DNA from: Zooshikella sp050749885
GTDB taxonomy: Bacteria; Pseudomonadota; Gammaproteobacteria; Pseudomonadales; Zooshikellaceae
DNA length: 64,000 nucleotides
Direction of reading: 5' to 3'
Assembly: GCF_050749885.1 (NCBI RefSeq)
Contig: NZ_JBOIUB010000012.1
Location: 111,046 to 175,045 of the forward strand
In this document: positions 27,826 through 37,261 of the stretch, piece by piece
How the letters are laid out: each line of letters starts with the position of its first letter
Numbering within the stretch: position 1 is the stretch's first letter
Notes under the pieces: model-generated
The model's database searches: none
What the model was told of the DNA's origin: nothing
The model's input: only the letters and a program-made list of their open reading frames with translations
Program-made: the position numbers and the translations under genes

Positions 27826-28482
27826 TTAGCCTTCACATTTTTTCCATAAAAGGCCATATTCATGCGTTAATTTACCTTCAACACTATCAACCCCTATCGT
27901 ACCGCCAGACTCTGGTGGCGTAAAGCGCGCTTTTTTGAGCTTCATTGTTGTCTTCAAAACTAAAGGCGCTGTCGCACCACAGCTTGACCACACAAATGAC
28001 TCAAGGTCCAGGCTATCAGTATAAGTAAAATCTTCTTCTATAGGCCCACGCATATTTTTGACAAACCCAGCCTCAAGCGCTTCCCCCTGGAAATGATATG
28101 TTGATGACATAGAAGCAAAGATTCCCCGATCCATTTCAGCATATCCACGATAGGTTAAGTCAGCAACAGTATAAGCATAACCAGGAGGCACTCTTAAATT
28201 AACACGTAGATCACAGCTTTTTCTTTGGTCTGCACGCCCAAAATCATCACCAATTCCAGCAATATATTGGTCAAAAGAAACCCCAAAGTTTAGGCCATTT
28301 GTTGCGATTGATATACCTACACTATCTTGCGGGCATCCACTTCCCCCATAGACAATATTTTCAATATACACACTGCCTTCTGGCGGCTGATCTGGATCCA
28401 CAGCTAATACCGTGTTTCCTATCAATAACGAACTTATAGCACAGCATACTACTACAGAAGTTTTGTTGAAAATCTTTTTCAT
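27826..28482 (-). CDS. DUF4360 exported protein, copy 2
   Basis: The 218-residue paralogue has a signal peptide (MKKIFNKTSVVVCC..., cleavage near residue 27, VLA) and the same family core (GGSGCPQDSVGISI, FGVSFDQYIAGIGDDFGRADQ, VKNMRGPIEEDF). It is clearly related to copy 1 along the mature length. AGGAC precedes the ATG at a suitable distance. The pair probably arose by tandem duplication and each copy has its own upstream region. Function unknown. Confidence 0.85.
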   Translation of the reverse strand: MKKIFNKTSVVVCCAISSLLIGNTVLAVDPDQPPEGSVYIENIVYGGSGCPQDSVGISIATNGLNFGVSFDQYIAGIGDDFGRADQRKSCDLRVNLRVPPGYAYTVADLTYRGYAEMDRGIFASMSSTYHFQGEALEAGFVKNMRGPIEEDFTYTDSLDLESFVWSSCGATAPLVLKTTMKLKKARFTPPESGGTIGVDSVEGKLTHEYGLLWKKCEG

Positions 28483-29166
28483 ATTTATGTCCTTTTAACG
28501 ATTTTCTTCATCCAAAGGCATGACAAACACTATTACTCCTTTAATTTACTGCTTTGCCATGTAAAGCTTCCTACTACACCGCTTACCAAGCACTCTTATC
28601 TGCTCTAGCTTTCTACCAACAGGCTAGCCATACTAAAAATGCTTTGTAACCGGTATACATATCTTCAGCAATTTTTATTAAGTGAATGATATCAAGCATT
28701 ATACTATGCATATAATGTGATAAATAAAAATACACTGAACGCTAAGCATTCCTTTAACTAAACCTACACTTACAAACAGCCCTACAATTTTAGGGTGTTT
28801 TTTCCATATAAATATTATTCACAGTAATAATAATTAATGTGCGAAAGACATGTTATATGTAGTTTATATTTAAACCAACTTGCCGCAATTTATCACAGAA
28901 TTTTTAAAAAACAATAATTTTATGCCCCATTACGCACTTACTGTAAAATACAGCTACCTAATTATTGTATTTTTCACAGACACGTAAAAGCAATGTATTT
29001 CAAGCAATGGCGTATCAAGGGGCTTATTTAGTAAAATACTGCTTGTCTAAAAAAAACAATATCGACTAGAGCCTAAAGGGTACCTCTAAAGGCAAAAAAG
29101 CTTGGACATTCAACTTTCTCAAGGGTATAAACAGGCTACAAAACAAAGTCATGCTGTTAGTTTAAT
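28483..29166. other. Intergenic, 684 bases, AT-rich
   Basis: The left part is the leader of DUF4360 copy 2 with the shared motif at 28596-28612. A small hairpin at 28780-28795 (CCCTA, six-base loop, TAGGG) is followed by TGTTTTTT on the plus strand; no gene ends there, so it could close a small RNA. Otherwise I see nothing. Confidence 0.35.
28596..28612 (-). promoter_or_regulatory. 17-base motif shared by both DUF4360 upstream regions, copy 2
   Basis: This is the second occurrence of AAAGCTAGAGCAGATAA (gene strand), 113 bases upstream of the start codon of DUF4360 copy 2, twice as far as in copy 1. Confidence 0.5.
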
Positions 29167-29667
29167 ATGTCATTATCTAGAAACGACCCTTGTCCCTGTC
29201 AAAGTGGACACACATATCAGGATTGCTGTCTACTATATCTACACAATGAACAAATGCCAGCAACGGCAGAGCAATTAATGCGATCCCGCTATACAGCCTA
29301 TCATCAGCAGAATGTTGATTATTTGGTCAATACCACTCACCCTGACCAACAACCTTTTCTTAATCGACATGAAATTCAACAATGGGCACAACAAACTGAG
29401 TGGCTTGGGTTAGAAATTATTCATTGTTTATTTGGCCTACCAACGCACACTTATGGTGAAGTAGAGTTTATCGCCCACTACCGGCTGAAATCTTCACAAC
29501 AAACAGGTAAGTTGCATGAAAATTCAACTTTTTGTTTCATTGACCCAAAGTGGTACTACATTGACCCACATACCACGCCATCAATTAAAGTTAAAAAATT
29601 AACACGCAACGATGTTTGTCTTTGTGGCAGTGGTAAAAAATACAAAAAGTGTTGTATGCGCAGCTAA
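29167..29667 (+). CDS. ychJ: YchJ-family protein with two SEC-C motifs
   Basis: The 166-residue protein has a SEC-C zinc-binding motif at each end: CPCQSGHTYQDCC (residues about 8-20) and CLCGSGKKYKKCC (about 151-163). Between them lies the NTF2-like domain typical of YchJ (AEQLMRSRYTAYHQQNVDYLVNTTHP, about 35-60). YchJ proteins are conserved in gammaproteobacteria but their task is not settled. Length and architecture match the family. The start at 29167 lacks a good ribosome site, though the MSLSRNDPCPC opening is typical. Confidence 0.9.
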   Translation: MSLSRNDPCPCQSGHTYQDCCLLYLHNEQMPATAEQLMRSRYTAYHQQNVDYLVNTTHPDQQPFLNRHEIQQWAQQTEWLGLEIIHCLFGLPTHTYGEVEFIAHYRLKSSQQTGKLHENSTFCFIDPKWYYIDPHTTPSIKVKKLTRNDVCLCGSGKKYKKCCMRS

Positions 29668-29735
29668 ACACTAGCGCAGTTACTAAGGGGCATCACAAAA
29701 AATAGTTTTTTGGAAGAGTACCAGGAAGAGATGCT

Positions 29736-30731
29736 CTAAATAGACATACCAACTTTACGAACTAATTCCATTAATCGCTGGCAAAAGCTGGATTCAAAAT
29801 CAGACCAAGCCAATACACGGACTTGTGTACCTGCGACAACACTCAGTGCCGGCTGGTCAATGACACATGAGTATGGGCCATGGGCAAAGTCAGTAGAAAC
29901 TAAATTATTATCATCCACTCGCATAATCCCTCTTAACAAGCCATTGGCCGCCTTCACAAAAAGACTGCCCACCTCTTCAGCAGTTGTATTACAACTCACT
30001 TCAAAAGTACCTTCCACATATGAAGCACCATACACTGGTAAGTGAATAATATTACAGTTCAAGCGATTTGCCAGCTCAGGAAAAATAAGCTTAGTATGTA
30101 TTTTCTCTAGCCGTTGAGGAATGATTGCATTACCTGGGTCCCGGAAACGACAAGCAATAGGATCATAATCTTGTGAAGATGGAATTAAAGGTTTAGCAAC
30201 AGAAATTGCGCCATGAGATACACCTAACCCATCGTGTAATACTTTCAAAATGGGTGCATAGGACTGTGTCAACCAATGCCCAGTAGCCACTAAGTGATGT
30301 GTAGAAGCATTATATAAATAGTCGTTAACGCCCATCACAATATTCAGTACATTATGATGCATCGACCCAGCAATAACGACTTTGCGCACACCTTTTGAAA
30401 GCAACTGTTTTATAGCTGATATATCATTTGTACTTTCATCACATACAATGACAACATCAACCTGATACCCTCGCCAATCGACATCCAGAATTGACGTTTG
30501 GCGCGTAAACCCAAGACACTGGTTGTCAATACTTAACTCAACATTTTCAGTAACGTGTATATCATTCCAAGCAACATTGGGGTCTTCATGCGTTAATAAA
30601 TGCACAGCGAGCGAAGGCTCCATACTACTGTCATTTATATGAACAAAATCCAGTTCTGGCCAGCCCCAGGCAGCACGCAAGGCCGTTCGCCCCATGCGAC
30701 CAAACCCGTGTAATCCGACACGTACTGTCAC
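29736..30731 (-). CDS. GAPDH-family protein lacking both catalytic residues (ArsJ-associated-like)
   Basis: The 331-residue protein has the NAD-binding start VGLHGFGRMGR and the segment RAAWGWPELDFVHIND, which is characteristic of the GAPDH homologues that accompany the arsenic efflux protein ArsJ. Where GAPDH has the S-x-S-C-T-T-N-C active-site loop, this protein reads VATGHWLTQSYAP, which puts Trp153 at the catalytic cysteine position. At the position of the catalytic histidine (normally in TTVHAYT) it has Lys180. It should therefore not oxidise glyceraldehyde 3-phosphate. No arsJ or other ars gene is in the window. The start is GTG 30731, overlapping the stop codon of a short upstream frame. 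It could be a redeployed NAD-binding or RNA-binding protein. Confidence 0.82.
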   Translation of the reverse strand: MTVRVGLHGFGRMGRTALRAAWGWPELDFVHINDSSMEPSLAVHLLTHEDPNVAWNDIHVTENVELSIDNQCLGFTRQTSILDVDWRGYQVDVVIVCDESTNDISAIKQLLSKGVRKVVIAGSMHHNVLNIVMGVNDYLYNASTHHLVATGHWLTQSYAPILKVLHDGLGVSHGAISVAKPLIPSSQDYDPIACRFRDPGNAIIPQRLEKIHTKLIFPELANRLNCNIIHLPVYGASYVEGTFEVSCNTTAEEVGSLFVKAANGLLRGIMRVDDNNLVSTDFAHGPYSCVIDQPALSVVAGTQVRVLAWSDFESSFCQRLMELVRKVGMSI

Positions 30732-30919
30732 ACTAAATTCTCCAATTTATTGTCCAATCGGCTGGCTGTTTTTTCATCATTACCCAAATAATTTGATACA
30801 AACGTTAAGCGTAACGCTGACGACCCAGTAGAGCAATCTTTAATTGCTTCCTGACTTCTAATAGATTTACCAAAAAATACATTCTTATCTAAAACAGGTA
30901 AACTGTCGCAGAAACTCAT
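30728..30919 (-). CDS. Possible 63-residue protein overlapping the GAPDH-like gene
   Basis: The frame runs from ATG 30919 (MSFCDSLPVLD) to a TGA that overlaps the GTG start of the GAPDH-like gene as GTGA, an arrangement typical of translational coupling. The predicted protein has no recognised domain and the ribosome site is weak, so it may be a leader frame or the remnant of a larger gene. Confidence 0.3.
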   Translation of the reverse strand: MSFCDSLPVLDKNVFFGKSIRSQEAIKDCSTGSSALRLTFVSNYLGNDEKTASRLDNKLENLV

Positions 30920-31165
30920 TTTCAAATAGTAAAAAATTAGAAAATTATAATTGCTATTTTCTATGTATTGGCCACATTTTACCCACAAGTAAGTAAAAGT
31001 ACTTATAGTGGTTTACCCATATTGGTCATTATAGTCGTGCTCTTTCTAAGAAAAGGGCCTCGTCTTGCAGTTTTCTGAGTCATTTAAACCCAGAAAATAT
31101 TTGTTTTTGCTGATAATTTGCACCAACAACGCAAGCCAAGATAACTACAACGCGATGAGGTAAAC

Positions 31166-32149
31166 ATGTCAATACTAAAAAAACTGTCCTTTGGAGTGAT
31201 CGGTGCCAGCCTAGCGGTAACCTGCCTGACCAGCACCTCGGCTTTTGCCAAGCAAGAGTTCATTACAATTGGTACAGGGGGCGTAACTGGTGTTTACTAC
31301 CCAACAGGTGGTGCTATTTGTAAGCTAGTCAATAAAGGCCGTAAGGAGCACGGAATTCGCTGCTCAGTTGAAAGTACAGGTGGCTCAATCTATAACCTGA
31401 ATACCATGCGTGCAGGTGAGCTAGACCTTGGTGTCGTTCAATCGGATTGGCAGTACCATGCCTATAATGGTAGCAGTGAATTTAAAGCTCAGGGTCCTTA
31501 CAAAGACTTACGTGCTGTCTTTTCTTTACACGTTGAAGCATTCACTGTTGTGGCCCGTAAAGATGCAGGCATCAAGACCTTTAAAGACTTAAAAGGCAAA
31601 CGAGTAAACATTGGTAACCCAGGATCTGGTCAACGTGCCAACATGGAGTTACTGATGGAAAAGTATGGTTGGACTAAAAAAGATTTCAAACTCGCATCTG
31701 AGTTAAAGTCTGCAGAACAGGCTGGTGCTCTATGTGATAACAAAATTGACGCCTTTGTGTTTGTTGCTGGTCACCCAAGTGGCTCCATCAAAGAAGCAAC
31801 AACAGCGTGTGAAACTATGATTGTTCCTGTAACAGGTCCAGTCATCGACAAGCTGTTAGCTGATAACAGCTATTATGCAAAAACCGTCATTCCTGCCGGT
31901 TTATACCAGGGGAACGACAAGGACATTTCAACGTTTGGTGTTGCAGCAACAATCGTTTCTTCCACCAAAACCAGTCCTGAAATTATTTATCAACTTACAA
32001 AAGCGGTATTTGAAGGATTTGATGACTTCAAAAGGCTTCATCAGGCTTTTTCTAGTCTGAAGAAAGAAAGTATGGCTAAAGATGGACTTTCCGCACCCTT
32101 ACACGAGGGCGCAGCTAAATACTTCAAAGAAGTGGGCTTGATTAAATAA
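31166..32149 (+). CDS. TAXI-family TRAP transporter substrate-binding protein
   Basis: The 327-residue protein has a signal peptide (cleavage after SAFA, about residue 28) and the TAXI-type core: FITIGTGGVTGVYYPTGGAICKLVN (about 31-57), then a conserved NTMRAGELDLGVVQSD and KGKRVNIGNPGSGQR. TAXI proteins bind substrates such as glutamate or C4-dicarboxylates in the periplasm and hand them to the DctQM-type permease. GAGGTAAAC is a good ribosome site. The permease gene follows 105 bases downstream, in one operon. Confidence 0.92.
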   Translation: MSILKKLSFGVIGASLAVTCLTSTSAFAKQEFITIGTGGVTGVYYPTGGAICKLVNKGRKEHGIRCSVESTGGSIYNLNTMRAGELDLGVVQSDWQYHAYNGSSEFKAQGPYKDLRAVFSLHVEAFTVVARKDAGIKTFKDLKGKRVNIGNPGSGQRANMELLMEKYGWTKKDFKLASELKSAEQAGALCDNKIDAFVFVAGHPSGSIKEATTACETMIVPVTGPVIDKLLADNSYYAKTVIPAGLYQGNDKDISTFGVAATIVSSTKTSPEIIYQLTKAVFEGFDDFKRLHQAFSSLKKESMAKDGLSAPLHEGAAKYFKEVGLIK

Positions 32150-32254
32150 TCTTGCTCTCCCTTCTCGAGCCGGGGATAAGACTACAATAACTATTACACT
32201 CCCCGGCCAAGCGCCAGACATATTTTCCGCTTTCGTAATGACAGGCTAGTAATT

Positions 32255-34846
32255 ATGACAAATACGAAAGAATCCAGTCAGACGCTTGATGCCAATCTAG
32301 AGCAAATGGTCGCAGAGGCTGACAGTGGTGCTCGAGTCCCTCAAAACTGGACGGGATCACTGCTGTTTTTAGTGCCAATCTGTTGGTCATTATTTCAGCT
32401 CTGGATTGCATCGCCCATTCCCTATGACTTAGGGTTTGGCGTTTTTGATGCGTCTGAAGCAAGAGCCATTCATTTATGTTTTGCTCTGTTTTTAGCTTTT
32501 ACAGCCTACCCGGCATTTAAGCGCTCTCCACGCTTTTATATTCCGTGGACAGACTGGTTATTTGCAATTTTGGGAACTGCCAGTGCTTTTTATCTGGTGC
32601 TCTTCAAAGACGAACTTGCATCACGTGCCGGTGCTCCCATAACCGCCGACTTGGTGATGGCAGGCATTGGCATGGTACTGTTGCTTGAAGCAACACGCCG
32701 AGCATTAGGCCCTCCACTGATGGTGGTTGCCAGTGTCTTTTTAGTTTATGTTTTTGCGGGCCCTTATATGCCGGATGTTATTGCCCATAAAGGTGCAAGC
32801 TTAAATAAAGCACTTTCACACTTCTGGATTACAACAGAAGGTGTCTTTGGGGTCGCATTGGGTGTAGCAACAAACTTCGTCTTTTTGTTTGTACTGTTTG
32901 GAGCCCTGCTTGACCGAGCGGGTGCAGGAAATTATTTCATTCAAGTAGCTTTCTCACTATTAGGCCACTTACGTGGAGGTCCTGCTAAAGCAGCTGTCGT
33001 TTCTTCTGGGTTAAGCGGTATTATCTCTGGCTCATCCATTGCCAATGTGGTGACAACGGGCACCTTTACCATTCCCCTAATGAAACGGGTTGGCTTTCCA
33101 GCCAGTAAAGCAGGTGCTATTGAAGTAGCTGCATCCACCAATGGTCAGCTGACCCCACCCATCATGGGAGCAGCGGCTTTTCTGATGGTGGAGTATGTGG
33201 GTATTTCCTATATTGAAGTCATCACGCACGCCATCCTACCCGCCGCTATTTCATATGTTGCCCTGTTTTATATTGTGCATCTTGAAGCAGTAAAAGCAGG
33301 CATGGAAGGCTTACCTAGACGCCAACCTTCAACCTTTATGCGTTCATTGCTCTCATTTACAGGCTCATTTTTGCTGCTATGTATAATGAGTGCAGCCGTT
33401 TACTACGGTATTGGCTGGGTAAAAGATGTGTTGGGTGACTATGCCATTTGGGCTGTTGGTGCAGCAGTTTGTGCTGGCTATATTGCACTTGTCGCCTATT
33501 CTGCAAAATTCCCTGAGCTGGCAATAGATGACCCCAATGCACCATTAGTCAGTATGCCTGAAGTGGGTCCCACCGTAAAAAGTGGCCTGTACTTTTTGCT
33601 CCCTATTGTTGTATTAGTTTGGTGTCTTACTGTTGAACGTTTTTCACCTGGCTTATCTGCATTTTGGGCAACGGTATTTATGATTGCCATTGCAGCAACA
33701 CATAAACCCCTTAAAGCTGCATTCAGAAAACAAGCTGATTTGCACAAACCATTGGTTGAAGGTTTTCATGATCTTTTCCATGGTACGGCCAATGGGGCTC
33801 GCAACATGATTGGCATCGGTGTTGCGACAGCTGCAGCGGGTATTGTGGTTGGTGCGGTTACCCTAACCGGTATTGGTTTAGTCATGACTGAATTTGTCGA
33901 GTTTATTTCTGGCGGTAGTATTCTACTGATCCTGATATTTACTGCGATCATCAGTCTTATTCTTGGCATGGGTTTACCTACAACAGCCAACTACATTGTA
34001 GTATCAACACTGATGGCACCGGTTATTGTAACGCTAGGCGCACAAAATGGGCTTATCGTGCCACTGATAGCCGTACACTTATTTGTGTTTTACTTTGGTA
34101 TTCTGGCTGATGATACGCCACCTGTGGGACTAGCAGCTTTTGCTGCAGCCGCCATTGCACAGAGTGATCCCATTCGAACAGGTATTCAAGGGTTTATCTA
34201 CGATATTCGTACCGCCATTTTGCCGTTCATGTTTATCTTTAATACACAACTACTGCTAATTGGTATTGATAGTCCACTTGAACTCATTATCACAGTAGTT
34301 GGTGCCTTAATGGCAATGTTAATTTTCGCCGCAGCAACCCAAGGATACTGGCTGGTAAAATCACGCTGGTATGAAACCTTAGGACTGCTTCTTGTTGCTT
34401 TCACATTATTCAGGCCAGGGTTCTGGTGGGATGAGTTTTACCCTCCCTTCCTACATACTCCTGCAACCGAAATTACGACTGTTGCAGCAGAACAACCTGA
34501 AAATAGTCAACTGCGAATGCGGGTAGCGGGCGAAACATTTGATGGCGATGTGGTAGAAAAAACGGTTTTATTGCCTCTTGGTGCAAAGGCTGATGGCGCA
34601 AATCGTCTTGCTCATGCGGGTCTTGAACTCATCACCAATGATAATAAAGTCATTGTTGACAATGTTGAGTTTGATAGCCCTGCGGCTAAAGCAGGCATCG
34701 ATTTTGATTGGAAAGTCTTGTATATAGAATTGCCCAATGATCGACCTGCAAAAGAGTTGATGTATATACCTGCATTGCTTTTACTGGCGATGATCTTTGG
34801 ACTACAAAGAAGGCGAAGAGTATCGTCCACAAAAATAGCCACTTAA
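32255..34846 (+). CDS. TRAP transporter fused permease (DctQ-DctM, DUF3394)
   Basis: The 863-residue protein fuses the small 4-helix and the large 12-helix subunits of a TRAP transporter. The N-terminal third has the DctQ-like helices; the large part contains the family signature ISGSSIANVVTTGTFTIPLMKR and GMGLPTTANYIVVSTLMAPV (about 565-585). The last 150 or so residues, with a periplasmic-looking domain (VAGETFDGDVVEKTVLLP) and a final membrane helix before RRRR, match DUF3394. It imports the ligand of the upstream TAXI protein using a sodium or proton gradient. A strong terminator follows. Confidence 0.93.
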   Translation: MTNTKESSQTLDANLEQMVAEADSGARVPQNWTGSLLFLVPICWSLFQLWIASPIPYDLGFGVFDASEARAIHLCFALFLAFTAYPAFKRSPRFYIPWTDWLFAILGTASAFYLVLFKDELASRAGAPITADLVMAGIGMVLLLEATRRALGPPLMVVASVFLVYVFAGPYMPDVIAHKGASLNKALSHFWITTEGVFGVALGVATNFVFLFVLFGALLDRAGAGNYFIQVAFSLLGHLRGGPAKAAVVSSGLSGIISGSSIANVVTTGTFTIPLMKRVGFPASKAGAIEVAASTNGQLTPPIMGAAAFLMVEYVGISYIEVITHAILPAAISYVALFYIVHLEAVKAGMEGLPRRQPSTFMRSLLSFTGSFLLLCIMSAAVYYGIGWVKDVLGDYAIWAVGAAVCAGYIALVAYSAKFPELAIDDPNAPLVSMPEVGPTVKSGLYFLLPIVVLVWCLTVERFSPGLSAFWATVFMIAIAATHKPLKAAFRKQADLHKPLVEGFHDLFHGTANGARNMIGIGVATAAAGIVVGAVTLTGIGLVMTEFVEFISGGSILLILIFTAIISLILGMGLPTTANYIVVSTLMAPVIVTLGAQNGLIVPLIAVHLFVFYFGILADDTPPVGLAAFAAAAIAQSDPIRTGIQGFIYDIRTAILPFMFIFNTQLLLIGIDSPLELIITVVGALMAMLIFAAATQGYWLVKSRWYETLGLLLVAFTLFRPGFWWDEFYPPFLHTPATEITTVAAEQPENSQLRMRVAGETFDGDVVEKTVLLPLGAKADGANRLAHAGLELITNDNKVIVDNVEFDSPAAKAGIDFDWKVLYIELPNDRPAKELMYIPALLLLAMIFGLQRRRRVSSTKIAT

Positions 34847-34973
34847 ATAAAATTCAACTACGACTGCCGTTTATCCGAAACCGAATCCGCTGTTCTACGT
34901 ATTGATTATTAACAGCAAGTCACCTACTCTCGAAGAGCGAGATGAATTTCAGGACTAGGGCAAACGGCCCATG

Positions 34974-35023
34974 CCACTGCGGCATTCTCTCAATGGATGA
35001 GACTGCTTCAGTGGTTTTTTTTT
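34974..35023 (+). terminator. Intrinsic terminator after the TRAP operon
   Basis: CCACTG (34974-34979) pairs with CAGTGG (35009-35014). The inner part TCTCA and TGAGA around ATGGA forms the tip. Nine T follow (35015-35023). Internal loops interrupt the stem, but the long T run makes it convincing. Confidence 0.8.
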
Positions 35024-35134
35024 AGTACTGTAATGACAACGTCCATAAAAATGATTAGCCATATTTAGACGTAAACCAGATATAATAGAACCAAGTACTC
35101 GGCTTGCACACATTGCTGTTTTATAGGTCGCCCA

Positions 35135-35566
35135 ATGTACCAAAAAATACTGCTCCCTCTTAATATGAATGAAACTGCCCTGATAAAAAAAGCACTCAAG
35201 GCAGCCATTACCGAAGCTAAAGCCCATAATGCCACCCTTCACCTCTTTAGCTCGATACCTGGTTTTAATATGCCTATGGTATCAAGCTATTTTCCTAAAG
35301 ATGTTATGCTCAAGGCCTTAACTGAACTCAAGCAGAAGTTAAAGGACTATGCCAAAGCAAACATCCCTGCAGATATTAATGTCACGTTTGGCGTTGGTGA
35401 GGGTAGTGCTCATAAACAGATTCTTAAGGAAATTGAAAAGGAGAACATCGACCTCGTTGTAATTTCCAGTCATAGTGGTCGAAAGGTAGGCCAGTTCTTC
35501 TTAGGATCTGTCGCATCCAAGGTTGTTGAGCATGCCAAAACTAACGTAATGGTGATCAAAGAATAA
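35135..35566 (+). CDS. Universal stress protein, UspA family
   Basis: The 143-residue protein has the Usp fold: MYQKILLPLNMNET at the start and, near the C-terminus, VVISSHSGRKVGQFFLGSVASKVVEHAKTNVMVIK, which holds the G-x2-G-x9-G-S/T nucleotide-binding motif in altered form (SHSGRKVGQFFLGSVA). Usp proteins bind ATP or AMP and support stress survival. It is 288 bases downstream of the TRAP genes and beyond their terminator, a neighbour pairing that is common for TRAP transporters. Confidence 0.88.
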   Translation: MYQKILLPLNMNETALIKKALKAAITEAKAHNATLHLFSSIPGFNMPMVSSYFPKDVMLKALTELKQKLKDYAKANIPADINVTFGVGEGSAHKQILKEIEKENIDLVVISSHSGRKVGQFFLGSVASKVVEHAKTNVMVIKE

Positions 35567-35589
35567 CCATTGTTTTACAAGGTGATGTC

Positions 35590-35967
35590 ATGTACGAACA
35601 CTTAAAAGGAATGGGTATAACCCAGTATGACCGAATTGAAAAATACGCGCTACGCTCAGAAGCGGATTATGACACGCTAAAAATCTATTATAAAAAAGAG
35701 AGGGGTGCTCTTTTTGCGCGCAGTGAAAAGTTTAAATATCCTCGGCAAAAGAAAACAGTTCTTGTCGATAGTGGTACGCATAAGTATAAGAATGTCACTG
35801 AAATTTCGCCTATTTTACGGCAAGTGGTAGAAGAGCTGGACCAAATTACTAATCAGGAAAAGGACATGAAGGATTTGAAAAAGAAAATTCTTGATGACCT
35901 TCGCCACTTGGAAAAAGTAGTCGCCCATAAAATTTCAGAAATCGAAAATGACTTGAACAGACTATAG
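35590..35967 (+). CDS. DUF3461 family protein
   Basis: The 125-residue protein begins MYEHLKGMGITQYDRIEKYALRSEAD and continues KIYYKKERGALFARSEKFKYPRQKK, the DUF3461 pattern. The C-terminal 45 residues form a coiled coil (EEILDDLRHLEKVVAHK-like heptads). It is 24 bases after the universal stress protein gene and forms an operon with it. Function unknown; it lacks a signal peptide. Confidence 0.85.
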   Translation: MYEHLKGMGITQYDRIEKYALRSEADYDTLKIYYKKERGALFARSEKFKYPRQKKTVLVDSGTHKYKNVTEISPILRQVVEELDQITNQEKDMKDLKKKILDDLRHLEKVVAHKISEIENDLNRL

Positions 35968-36172
35968 CACCTTAACCATTGGATTAAGCTTATTTGCTAT
36001 TAATGCTGTTCTTGTGCACCTGCAGAGTGAGTCTATTTATGTATACCTTGTGCTTTTGGTATGCATCATAATAGGCTCTCTCATTCTTCCTTTAGATATA
36101 AACTCTACACCTCATAATGAAAGCACCGTCTTGCCTGCAATCAGCAATCAACCGCGATTATCAGCACCATTT

Positions 36173-37261
36173 TTAAAACAGAACTAGCTGCTCACCATCG
36201 TCCATGTTTCGATCTTTAAGTCCAACACCAATACCAATTAATCGCACCGTCTTACCTTCACCACGCTTAAATGCACACTCTGCTAATGTTTGAAATGCGG
36301 CCAACGACAGTTGCGATGTATTCTGACCAATCCAACGCTCTTCATAGGTTGTTTGGGTAAAGTCACTAAACTTAAGCTTAATAAAGCGCTTATTCATCTC
36401 ATAGCCTTCATTAAGGCTTCGATCCAACCGCTCACATAATGCTTCAAATAAGCGAGACATTGATTGTAATACTGCTGCTAAGTCAGGCAGATCCTGACTA
36501 AATGTATGCTCAACACTCAACGATTTACGTCGTCGAAAAGGCTGTACAGGACGTTGATCCATCCCCCGCGCTAATAAATAAAGACGCTCGCCAAAAACGC
36601 CAAAATATTGTTTTAACTTTGCACTGTTCATTTGCTGTAAATCTTCACACGAAGTAATACCCAGTTGATGCATTTTTTTTGCAGTGACCTTCCCTACACC
36701 AGGTAACTTTGCAACGGGTAATTTCAAGACAAAATCATTAACGTGTTCTGGAGAGATGACAAATAAACCATCGGGCTTTTGCCAATCACTGGCAATTTTG
36801 GCTAAGAACTTATTAGGTGCAACACCGGCTGACACCGTAATATGCTCATTTTCCCACACCTTTTGACGGATAGCCTGCGCCATCAATGTTGCACTTCCCC
36901 GACATTGTGAACTTGATGTCACATCTAAATAGGCTTCGTCAAGCGAGAGAGGTTCTACCCTATCAGTATACTCAAAAAAAATAGCCCTCAGTTGTTGAGA
37001 GACCTGTTGATAGAGTGACATTCTGGGTTTTAGGATGACTAACCCTGGGCAGAGTTGCAGAGCTTTGGTAGATGCCATAGCTGAGTGAACACCAAATTGG
37101 CGTGCTTCATAATTGCATGTTGCAATGACACCCCGTCGCTCAGGTGTACCGCCAACTGCAATAGGGCGCCCTGCTAATTTCGGATTTTCTCTTATCTCTA
37201 CTGCCGCAAAAAAACAATCTGCATCTATATGGATTATTTTGCGGTCTTGAGATTCAAGCAT
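36173..37261 (-). CDS. dinB: DNA polymerase IV
   Basis: I use ATG 37261, which has GAGG nine bases upstream; the longer frame from TTG 37276 adds five residues. The protein of 362 residues is a Y-family translesion polymerase: catalytic motif DADCFFAAVE (about residues 13-22), SLDEAYLDVT (about 98-107), the LPGVGKVTAKKM helix-hairpin-helix of the thumb (about 180-192), and a C-terminal little-finger domain. The QLVLF-like end (GEQLVLF) is a beta-clamp-binding motif. Usually SOS-regulated, but I did not find a clean LexA box upstream. Confidence 0.95.
   Translation of the reverse strand: MLESQDRKIIHIDADCFFAAVEIRENPKLAGRPIAVGGTPERRGVIATCNYEARQFGVHSAMASTKALQLCPGLVILKPRMSLYQQVSQQLRAIFFEYTDRVEPLSLDEAYLDVTSSSQCRGSATLMAQAIRQKVWENEHITVSAGVAPNKFLAKIASDWQKPDGLFVISPEHVNDFVLKLPVAKLPGVGKVTAKKMHQLGITSCEDLQQMNSAKLKQYFGVFGERLYLLARGMDQRPVQPFRRRKSLSVEHTFSQDLPDLAAVLQSMSRLFEALCERLDRSLNEGYEMNKRFIKLKFSDFTQTTYEERWIGQNTSQLSLAAFQTLAECAFKRGEGKTVRLIGIGVGLKDRNMDDGEQLVLF

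Noticed and set aside
28780..28803. Hairpin with T run in the DUF4360/ychJ gap
   Set aside because: Only five base pairs and no gene ends nearby on that strand, so it is not listed as a terminator.
29689..29735. Possible degenerate third copy of the MITE palindrome after ychJ
   Set aside because: GGGCATCACAAAAAATAG and TTTTTTGG are reminiscent, but the terminal bases and TA flanks do not match well enough.
35957..36187. Open plus-strand frame coding for a two-helix hydrophobic peptide, ending inside dinB
   Set aside because: No ATG and only a GTG at 36014 without a ribosome site. It could be a small membrane protein, but the evidence is too thin.
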